Source: Massilia eurypsychrophila
GTDB taxonomy: Bacteria; Pseudomonadota; Gammaproteobacteria; Burkholderiales; Burkholderiaceae_D
Direction of reading: 5' to 3'
Assembly (NCBI RefSeq): GCF_002760655.1
Contig: NZ_PDOC01000024.1
Coordinates: forward strand, 1 to 64,000
DNA: 64,000 nucleotides
This document shows positions 54,023 through 61,079 of this stretch, piece after piece (position 1 is the first letter of the stretch; each line of letters starts with the position of its first letter). The notes beneath the pieces are model-generated. The model made no database searches. It was not told the origin of the DNA and worked only from the letters and a program-made list of their open reading frames with translations. A program made the translations under genes and the position numbers.

Positions 54023-54037
54023 TCCGGGATCTGACCC
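54023..54037. repeat. Partial GGGATCTGACCCC palindrome
   Basis: TCCGGGATCTGACCCCA after the PEP-CTERM stop codon is a degenerate member of the GGGGTC(A/T)GACCCC family described at 8873, 11534, 18641 and 23914. Confidence 0.5.
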
Positions 54038-54099
54038 CACCGAGACTCGGCGTCCCATCAGAGCCCGGTTTTGCCGTCGGCGACCAAGCTGAAGATAAA

Positions 54100-54131
54100 A
54101 AAACGGAAGCGGCGACGCTTCCGTTTTTGTT
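54100..54131. terminator. Bidirectional terminator between PEP-CTERM and kinase genes
   Basis: AAAACGGAAGC and GCTTCCGTTTT form an 11 bp stem with a six-base loop, with A-runs on the left and T-runs on the right. It suits termination of both converging genes. Confidence 0.88.
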
Positions 54132-54147
54132 TTTGCCACCAGTGCCG

Positions 54148-56046
54148 TTACGTGCGCAGCTTCTTGACGCTGGTGCGGTTCGACAGGATTTCCTCGATCT
54201 GCTCGAAGCGCACCGGCTTGACCATGTGGTGGTCGAACCCGGCCTCGAAGGCGAGCTGGCGATCCTTCTCCTGGCCCCAGCCGGTCACGGCGATGAGCAA
54301 GGTCATCGGACCGCACGACAGGCGGCGAATGCCGCGCGCCAGGTCGTAGCCGGACATCTGCGGCAGGCCAATGTCGAGGAAGGCGAAGTCGGGACAGAAG
54401 CGCGCCGCCGCCGTCAAGGCATCCGGGCCGTTGTGGGTGATCACCACGCTGTGTCCCATCGCCGAGAGCAGCGCGCCGATGCTGTTGACGAAGTCGACGT
54501 TGTCGTCGGCCAGCAGGATGCGGTAGGTCTCCGAGCTGATGAAGGCGGCCGGCATCGTCTTGGTCGGCAGTTCCGGCTCGACGACGATCGGCAGGCGTAC
54601 CGTAAATTCGCTGCCGCGGCCAATCCCTTCGCTCTTCGCTTCGATGGTGCCGTGATGCAGTTCGACCAGCCGGCGCGCCAGCGACAGGCCGACGCCGAGG
54701 CCCGCATTGGTGCGCTCCAGGGTCGAATCGACCTGGACGAACATCTCGAACACGTTGGCCAGCATGTCGGGCGCGATGCCGATGCCGTTGTCGGACACGC
54801 AGACGATCAAGTTCTTGTCCTCGACGCGGGCGCTCAAGGTCACGCGCCCGCCGCGGTTGGTGTACTTGGCCGCGTTATTGAGCAGGTTCGACAGGATCTG
54901 CGCCAGCCGGGTGGCGTCGCCATTCAGGAACACCGGCCGGTCCGGCAAGTCGATGACGAGGTCGTGGCCATGCAGCTCGACGTACGAGCGGACCACTTCG
55001 AGGGCGTCGTTGACGACCGCCTTCAGTTCGACGCGGCCGGTCTTGATGGCAAACTTGCCGGTATTGATGCGCGAGACGTCGAGCAGGTCGTCGACCAGGC
55101 GGACCATCTGGCGCAGCTGGCGTTCCATGATGTCGGTGGCGCGCTGGGTGGCCTGGGCGTCGCCGCTGCGCAGGCGCAGGATGTCGAGGCCGGTGCGGAT
55201 CGGTGCCAGCGGATTGCGCAACTCGTGGGCCAGGGTCGCCAGGAATTCGTCCTTGCGACGGTCGGCCACCAGCAGCGCCTGCTCGGCGCGGTGGCGCACC
55301 TGCATCTCGTGCTCCAGGGTCAGGTTCGCTTCCTGCAAGGCGTGCGAGCGCCTGCCGATCTCGGCCAGCATGTCGTTAAAGGCCGCCACCAGCACGCCGA
55401 TTTCGCCGCTGTTGTTGCCCGGCACCCGCAACGTGAAGTCGCGCCGCTGCATCACTTCGCGCGCGACGTTGGTGACCGCCAGCAGCGGGCGCGTGATGCT
55501 CTCCTGCAGCCGTGACGCCACCAGCGCGGCGATCACCAGCGCGCCGAGCATCACCGCCCCGAGGATGGTGGCGTAATTGATCAGGCGCTCGACCAGCCCG
55601 TAGCGCGAGCGCAGGTAGACGGTGCCGAGCAGCTCGCCATTCTCGACGATGTTGTGCACCACCACCAGCTCGCCCTGCTCGATGCGGTAGCCTGGCTTGC
55701 CCGGCTTGGCCGGAAAGCTCAGGTTGGCCGACGACTGCTGGGCGTAAGAGGCGAAACGGGTGCCGGCGGCCGAGTAGATCGCGCCCGACAGGATTTGCGG
55801 GCGCACCCGCAGCACGGCCAGGTTCTGCTGCGCCGTCTTGGCGTCGTTGAATGCCAGTGCCGGCGCCGTCACGCTGGCCATGATGTCGGCCTGGGTGGTC
55901 AGGTCGTCGACCCAGTATTGCTGGAACGTGCGCAGGTCGTACAGCAGCATGGCGATCGAGGCGAGCAACATGGCCACGAAGGTGGTCGACACCGCCATGA
56001 TGATGAGTTTGCTGCGGACCGATCCGGTATCGTGCGTCGGCATCAT
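54148..56046 (-). CDS. Hybrid sensor histidine kinase/response regulator
   Basis: A 632-residue inner membrane protein. Helices at about 12-36 and 165-188 flank a periplasmic CHASE8-like region (DLRTFQQYWVDDLTTQADIM, PALAFNDAKTAQQNL). HAMP, HisKA (His in FLATLAHELRNPLAPI) and HATPase (LSNLLNNAAKYT, DNGIGIA, GLGVGLSLARRL) follow, then a C-terminal receiver (ILLADDN, Asp in AFLDIGLPQMSGYD, Lys in MVKPV). Its ATG overlaps the stop of the YfiR-like gene as ATGA. Such kinases are commonly encoded with YfiR proteins that modulate them from the periplasm. Confidence 0.92.
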   Translation of the reverse strand: MMPTHDTGSVRSKLIIMAVSTTFVAMLLASIAMLLYDLRTFQQYWVDDLTTQADIMASVTAPALAFNDAKTAQQNLAVLRVRPQILSGAIYSAAGTRFASYAQQSSANLSFPAKPGKPGYRIEQGELVVVHNIVENGELLGTVYLRSRYGLVERLINYATILGAVMLGALVIAALVASRLQESITRPLLAVTNVAREVMQRRDFTLRVPGNNSGEIGVLVAAFNDMLAEIGRRSHALQEANLTLEHEMQVRHRAEQALLVADRRKDEFLATLAHELRNPLAPIRTGLDILRLRSGDAQATQRATDIMERQLRQMVRLVDDLLDVSRINTGKFAIKTGRVELKAVVNDALEVVRSYVELHGHDLVIDLPDRPVFLNGDATRLAQILSNLLNNAAKYTNRGGRVTLSARVEDKNLIVCVSDNGIGIAPDMLANVFEMFVQVDSTLERTNAGLGVGLSLARRLVELHHGTIEAKSEGIGRGSEFTVRLPIVVEPELPTKTMPAAFISSETYRILLADDNVDFVNSIGALLSAMGHSVVITHNGPDALTAAARFCPDFAFLDIGLPQMSGYDLARGIRRLSCGPMTLLIAVTGWGQEKDRQLAFEAGFDHHMVKPVRFEQIEEILSNRTSVKKLRT

Positions 56047-56609
56047 GGTGCTCCTTTGCTGACGTGGTTGGCGACCGAAAGCAGGCGCGAACTGAGTTTA
56101 ATGTTGTTTTTGTCGGCCGCATCGAGCGACACATCGAAGCGCACGCGCTCCTCGACAACCCTGAAGTTGATGATGGAACCGGCCTGCAGGCCGTTGCCGC
56201 ATTCGGTGACGACCAAGGTCGGCGCGCGCGCCTGGCGCAGAACGCCGGCGACGCGGGCGCAATCGGCGCCGGCGACGAACAGCAGGTGCACGCCCGGATT
56301 GTCGCCATCGAGGAACTGCTTGACGACGATAGCCCGGCTATTGATGGCGCGGCCGGCAACGATGCGTGCCAGCTCGGCGGCCATGTCTTCCGCGCCGATC
56401 ACACCGATCACGACCGGCGAAGCGGCGTCGCCAAAAGCACTGGCGGGAAACTCGGTGTAACCGAGAAACTTGTAAATGAAGGCAGCCTTGACGCTGCGCT
56501 CGAGCTCGACGCCGGCAGGCTGCGCCAGCACCGGCGCGCCTGACATGGCCAGCGCGGCCAGCACGGCGGCCAGCACGCCACGCAGCACGGAGCGAAACGG
56601 CGCGCTCAA
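56043..56609 (-). CDS. YfiR family (DUF4154) periplasmic protein
   Basis: A predicted 188-residue exported protein. After a signal peptide (VLRGVLAAVLAALAMSGAPV, then LAQ) comes the YfiR domain: VKAAFIYKFLGYTEFPASAF, then TLVVTECGNGLQAGSIINFR and VRFDVSLDAADKNNIKLSSR. YfiR proteins repress a membrane signalling partner from the periplasm; here the coupled hybrid kinase is the likely partner. The start is uncertain: a TTG at 56609 directly before the signal peptide is used, and an in-frame ATG at 56714 would add 35 residues. Confidence 0.82.
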   Translation of the reverse strand: MSAPFRSVLRGVLAAVLAALAMSGAPVLAQPAGVELERSVKAAFIYKFLGYTEFPASAFGDAASPVVIGVIGAEDMAAELARIVAGRAINSRAIVVKQFLDGDNPGVHLLFVAGADCARVAGVLRQARAPTLVVTECGNGLQAGSIINFRVVEERVRFDVSLDAADKNNIKLSSRLLSVANHVSKGAP

Positions 56610-56866
56610 AACCGCATCGCCATGTTGAACAGCACCGCGTGCTCGACAACCAAGGCAAGAGAAAGCAGCAGCGGTGGCAGTGATGGTTTCAGCATGGTTG
56701 CTATCGTAGAACATTTTCAGTGACGCATAAAGGAGCGCACGCCAGACCAGTGGCAAACGACCCTTTTTTTGTGCAACTTAAGTACGGAAAACCGGCGCTC
56801 CAGTGGCGCGCGGCGGTGTAATAATAGCTTGCCCTACAGACATACGGCAGCTTATTTGGAAACATC

Positions 56867-57561
56867 ATGCATCGTGCCACGATTATCCTTGCCAGCGCCC
56901 TGCTTCTGTGCATCTGTGCTGCGGCCCGGCCCACCTTCCGCGCACCGGACGGCAATACGCGCAGTTTCGCCGCCGTCGACGCCGACATCGCGCGCCTGAT
57001 GGCCGCCACCGCCGTGCCCGGGCTGGCGCTGTGCATTATCGCGCCGCCGGCGAGGTCATCGCCCACCAGAAACGCAGCCGGGCGCGCGCGGCGGGCTCGA
57101 TGGACACCACGCTGGCCGACTATGCGGCGTTTTTTGCCGGCGTGCTGCGCTGTGACGGCTTGTCCGCCGCCAGCCACACGGCGATGCTGTCAACGCAGCT
57201 GGCGATCGTCTCGCCGCGCCAGTTTCCATCGCACTGGCCGGGCGAGACCGATGCGAACCGCGCCATTGCGCTGTCGGCCGGGCTGGGCTGGCCGGTATTC
57301 GAGGGACCGATGGGCAGGACGTTCTTCAAGGAGGGCAGCGACGACGGCACCAACAACGTGGCGTTCGGCCTGGTGCGCCAGCGCAGCGGGGTTGTCATGC
57401 TGAGCGACAGCTCAAATGGCTCACGGATGTTTTATCCGGCGCTCGACGCGCTGCTGGGAAACACCTGCGTGCCGTGGTTCTGGATGGGCTATGCGCCGTA
57501 CGACCGGCCCGAGCTGGCGTCCAATGGCGTGGCGCCGGCGGTAACGCCAGGCTGCAGGTAA
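56867..57561 (+). pseudogene. Serine hydrolase (beta-lactamase family) remnant
   Basis: The first frame from the ATG at 56867 gives a signal peptide (MHRATIILASALLLCICAAA) and the usual start of a beta-lactamase-family serine hydrolase (DADIARLMAATAVPGLALCI). It then fails near 57040. The next frame continues with GEVIAHQKRS and soon matches the C-terminal part of the family (AAGSMDTTLADYAAFFAGVL, then GMGR-like GPMGRTFFKEGSDDG). About 200 central residues, including the catalytic SxxK and YxN regions, are absent. It is a remnant with an internal deletion and a frameshift. Confidence 0.75.
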
Positions 57562-57571
57562 AGCGGACTAT

Positions 57572-57802
57572 TCAGGAAAAGCCGAATTCGGCGGCCGCCT
57601 TGGCCGCCCATAGCGCTTCCTTGTAGCTATTGTAAGGCCGGTCGTACCCGTTGACAGTGCCGTCGGCGAGCAAAAAATGATTCCACCAGCCGTCGGGCGC
57701 TGTGACGATGGCGATGTCGCCGGGCGCGCAGTGCGCGGCAATCTCCTCGCCGGCTTCGAGCAAGACGATATTGACTTTCCTGTGGATGACTACTGTTGCC
57801 AT
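57572..57802 (-). CDS. Hypothetical protein
   Basis: A 76-residue soluble protein without recognised domain: MATVVIHRKVNIVLLEAGEE, then PGDIAIVTAPDGWWNHFLLA and a C-terminal helix EALWAAKAAAEFGFS. No signal peptide or membrane helix remains if translation starts at 57802; an upstream in-frame ATG at 57874 would add 24 residues. It converges with the serine hydrolase remnant. Confidence 0.5.
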   Translation of the reverse strand: MATVVIHRKVNIVLLEAGEEIAAHCAPGDIAIVTAPDGWWNHFLLADGTVNGYDRPYNSYKEALWAAKAAAEFGFS

Positions 57803-57981
57803 GAACACCAACTTGGTTAACACCGTCGACTGCGGCGTGCGGTAGGCATGATACACAAAGCCCAGCCAGCCCAACTATTACTGAATCGCATAACTGTCAT
57901 CACAACAATAAATTAGCCAAATTTTTTGCAATGCAGCATGATGCATCTGTCTCCTCTATTCTCCTCCAAGAAAATAGATTT

Positions 57982-58010
57982 AGCCCGCTGCTTGCAGCGG
58001 GCTTTTTTTT
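57982..58010 (+). terminator. Rho-independent terminator directly before intron copy B
   Basis: AGCCCGCTG and CAGCGGGCT form a nine-base-pair stem with a CTTG loop, followed by eight T. The group II intron begins three bases later, the insertion-site type known for class C introns. Confidence 0.9.
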
Positions 58011-58012
58011 GC

Positions 58013-59395
58013 GTGCGCCCAGCATGGGCGCACTCCTGCGGGTGAAAGTCCCGTCGCGAGCTGACCACAGTGAGCGAAGTGAAGCGCAACTGCATGAGGG
58101 TGACCGAGTGTGGGAAGTAAGCGTGGAGCGTAAATCACGAGCCGATGTACAAGAACTGCATAGAAGGCGCTACCAATCAGGGCGAGCGGGCGCAAAACCG
58201 CGAAGCTCTTGTGGTCAAGGAGAAGTGGCGTAGATGCGGCGGTTGTGTGATGAAGGAGTGCGGCCCTTACCTGGGGACGCCCCGCCTTATGCCTGAAAGG
58301 GCGACGATGAAAAAAAAATCGGAGCGGGGTCTCAGCAGAGGTCATAGTAGTTAGCGGTAGCGCCGGGAAGGCTCGACCCCGCCGACGAAGGACCGAACGA
58401 GTAGGAGTGAATCCGATATGTCGATGCAGAAAGCACAGCGTCAGATGCCTGCTAACGCGGGGCGGGAGGCCGAAGGGCAAGGTGAAGCCTTGTCTGACAC
58501 TTTCAGCGACGAAGCGTTCTGCCCGCGACATGCAACCGGAAGCACAGGGTCAGTGCTGCTGCAAGCGGCGTTGACGACAGAGAACCTGCGGCGGGCGTTC
58601 AAGCGTGTGCGAGCCAACAAGGGAGCAGCTGGCGTGGATGGACTGGATATCGATCAGACCTCGCGACATCTGGCAACCGCGTGGCCGTTCATTCGAGAAC
58701 AACTGTTGGCAGGGACGTATCGGCCCAGACCGGTACGTCGGGTGACGATCCCGAAATCCGACGGTGGCGAGCGCGAGCTTGGCATCCCGACGGTGACAGA
58801 TCGCCTGATCCAGCAAGCACTGCTACAGGTGCTGCAACCGATACTTGACCCCACTTTCAGCGAGCATAGCTATGGCTTTCGGCCGGGCAGGCGTGCGCAA
58901 GACGCGGTGTTAGCCGCCCAAGCGTATGTTCAGTCCGGTCTTCGGGTCGTAGTTGACGTGGACCTGTCGAAATTCTTCGATCGGGTCAACCACGACATCC
59001 TGATTGACCGCCTACGGAAAGGCGTGGACGATGCCGGAGTGATCTGGCTGGTGCGCGCTTATTTGAACAGCGGCATCATGGCTGGCGGGGTGGTGCAGTC
59101 GCGGACCGAAGGAACGCCGCAAGGCGGACCACTTAGTCCACTGCTTGCCAACGTGATGCTCGATGAGGTGGACAAGGAGGCTGCGCCTTTGGTCGCGCGA
59201 AGGGTAGCTGCCAACAGCCGCTGTTGGTGGCGCAATAGCGACCGACTGTTGAAGACAGTGATGACCATCGCTTACTTCGACAGACTGGGAGTGCCTCGCC
59301 TGTCTTGACCTCAACTACTCGAACCGCCCGGTGCGGACCCGCATGCCGGGTGGTGTGGCAGGGGAACAGCCATCACGGCTGTCCCCTATGCCGAT
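58013..59395 (+). mobile_element. Group II intron, copy B, internally deleted
   Basis: A bacterial group II intron of 1383 bp. The 5' end GTGCG starts at 58013 and the first bases form a hairpin (GTGCGCCC with GGGCGCAC). The open reading frame begins at 58418. After it comes a domain V-like hairpin (about 59329-59356) and a domain VI-like stem (about 59359-59386), and the intron ends CTATGCCGAT at 59395. It sits right behind a terminator hairpin and 16 bp before the stop codon of the converging GNAT gene. A normal intron of this type is about 1.9 kb; the missing part lies inside the reading frame. The ribozyme ends are intact, so splicing or movement in trans remains conceivable. Confidence 0.88.
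58418..59308 (+). pseudogene. ltrA: Intron reverse transcriptase with in-frame deletion of YADD
   Basis: The frame encodes 296 residues. The N-terminal half is a normal group II reverse transcriptase: ALTTENLRRAFKRVRANKGA (RT0), RPRPVRRVTIPKSDGGEREL, FSEHSYGFRPGRRAQDAV, the first catalytic Asp in VVDVDLSKFFDRVNHDIL, and EGTPQGGPLSPLLANVMLDE. Immediately after EVDKE (junction near 59180) it jumps to APLVARRVAANSRCWWRNSD, the C-terminal tail also seen at 1-191. The YADD active site, RT6-7 and maturase domain X are gone, without loss of frame. It can have no reverse transcriptase activity by itself. Confidence 0.88.
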
Positions 59396-59411
59396 CTGCA
59401 CGTCGGGATCC

Positions 59412-59927
59412 TCAATCGTCGCCATTGACCGCCGTGACGAAATCGAACGGCCGCAGGTCGCGCCAATTTGTTGTGTATCCGGCGTCCTCGCCCAAGGGAT
59501 GGGTCATCGAAAAGGCAACGTCATCCTCGCCATTGACTCGCCAGCCTTCCCGTTCGTAGAAGCGCCTTGCCGCGACATTTATCCGAAACACCCGCAATCG
59601 CAAGGTATGTCCCGCCTGTTGGCTCACCGTATTGAGTTGCGCGAGGAGTTTTGCGCCAATTCGCCGCGACCGCGCAACCGGCGTCAGTATGATCATACTC
59701 AGGTACACTTCGCGCTCGCCAAGGTCGAGTTGAAGGTAGCCACCAAATTGCGCGTCGATTTCGACGACAAAGGTCGAGGACGCCGAAAATGCTTGCTCGA
59801 AGTAAGCGATCTGCCACGCCTGGTCCCAACCCCAGATCGATTCGATATGCCGCTTCATCGCGCTTTCGTACAGGCTCCAGATGGCTGCCCTGTCTTCTTC
59901 CATGGCAATTCTGACCGCAATCTTCAT
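59412..59927 (-). CDS. GNAT family N-acetyltransferase
   Basis: A 171-residue acetyltransferase. It begins MKIAVRIAMEEDRAAIWSLY and has IILTPVARSRRIGAKLLAQL (the acetyl-CoA pyrophosphate loop, RRIGA) and LRVFRINVAARRFYEREGWR, both typical of GNAT enzymes. The substrate is unknown. The ATG at 59927 follows an AT-rich leader and is chosen by family start. Its stop codon lies 16 bp beyond the 3' end of the intron. Confidence 0.9.
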   Translation of the reverse strand: MKIAVRIAMEEDRAAIWSLYESAMKRHIESIWGWDQAWQIAYFEQAFSASSTFVVEIDAQFGGYLQLDLGEREVYLSMIILTPVARSRRIGAKLLAQLNTVSQQAGHTLRLRVFRINVAARRFYEREGWRVNGEDDVAFSMTHPLGEDAGYTTNWRDLRPFDFVTAVNGDD

Positions 59928-60081
59928 ATTCTTAGTATTTGTGCAAACAATATTGAGAGTATAGCGACCCGCTGGCGCCGTGTCCGCCTGGCAGTCGCTC
60001 GCTTCCGCGCTCGCGATGGCGGCGCTTTGGTGTACGATTGCGCCAATCCATTTCAAAACAACAATTTACTCCAAGGGTCCT

Positions 60082-60918
60082 ATGCTTGAACCTGGCAAAT
60101 TTTCCGGGCTCGCCGGCAGCGTGGACTGGCAGCGTACCGCGCTCGGCGACGCCGCCGCCTGGCCGCACCCACTGCGGCTGACGCTCGACATCATGTTCAA
60201 TTCGCCGCTGCCAATGCTGCTGTGCTGGGGCCGCGAGCAGGTGGTGCTGTTCAACGAGGCGTATGTCACGCTGGCAGGACCTGGACATCCGCGCGCTCCG
60301 GGCGGCAACGTGCCGGCCATGCTGCCGCCGCCGCTGGCCAGCGCGCGCGGCGCGTTCGACCTGGCGTGGAGCGGCATCGCATCGCAACAGCGCGACGCTC
60401 ACCTGACGTTCATCGGCGCCGGCGCCGCCCACCAGCGCGAGTGCGACCTGTTCTTTACGCCGATTAGCGGCGCGCAGCAGGAAGTGCTGGGCGTGCTGTG
60501 CGCGCTGGCGCCGAGCGCCCCGGCCGCCGCCGCCGCACCGACTACCGCCGGCCTGCGCATCCTGGTGGTCGAAGACAACCTCGATTCGCAATACCTCGTG
60601 TGCGAGATGCTCAGCGCATTCGGCCACGACAACGACGGCGTCAGCCACGCCGAAGCGGCGCTGCAAAAGCTTGCCGCCGGCAGCTACAACGTGCTGTTTA
60701 CCGACGTCAGCCTGCCGGGCATGTCGGGCGTCGACCTGGCGCGCCAGGCCGTGGCCGCCAATTCGCAGCTGCACGTGATCTTCGCATCCGGCTACGGCGA
60801 CACGCTGCTGCGCCAGCTCGAGTTTCCTTACCGCTCGCTGCAAAAGCCGTACGAGATCGAACAACTGCAAAAGGCACTGGCCGATGTCGCCGCCCAGCTG
60901 GCGGCCAAGGCGCCGTAA
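60082..60918 (+). CDS. PAS-like/receiver domain protein
   Basis: A 278-residue cytoplasmic signalling protein. Residues of about 20-145 resemble the N-terminal sensor region of hybrid kinases (VDWQRTALGDAAAWPHPLRL, SPLPMLLCWGREQVVLFNEA), a degenerate PAS domain. Residues of about 158-275 are a receiver (ILVVEDN, Asp in LFTDVSLPGMSG, Lys in SLQKPYEI). No kinase or output domain is present. It probably passes phosphate from the large hybrid kinase behind it. AAGGG precedes the ATG at 60082. Confidence 0.85.
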   Translation: MLEPGKFSGLAGSVDWQRTALGDAAAWPHPLRLTLDIMFNSPLPMLLCWGREQVVLFNEAYVTLAGPGHPRAPGGNVPAMLPPPLASARGAFDLAWSGIASQQRDAHLTFIGAGAAHQRECDLFFTPISGAQQEVLGVLCALAPSAPAAAAAPTTAGLRILVVEDNLDSQYLVCEMLSAFGHDNDGVSHAEAALQKLAAGSYNVLFTDVSLPGMSGVDLARQAVAANSQLHVIFASGYGDTLLRQLEFPYRSLQKPYEIEQLQKALADVAAQLAAKAP

Positions 60919-61079
60919 GGCCAACCGTGTGAATATATCCGGCTCGACTGCGCTAGAATCTGTTGCAGCCTGCTGCATCGCACAGCAGCAGGCAATCACT
61001 TTACGATCGCGAATCCTTACATGAAACTCCCACGCACGCCGACCCGCAGTTCCCAGCGTCAACTACGGGATCCATCAAA

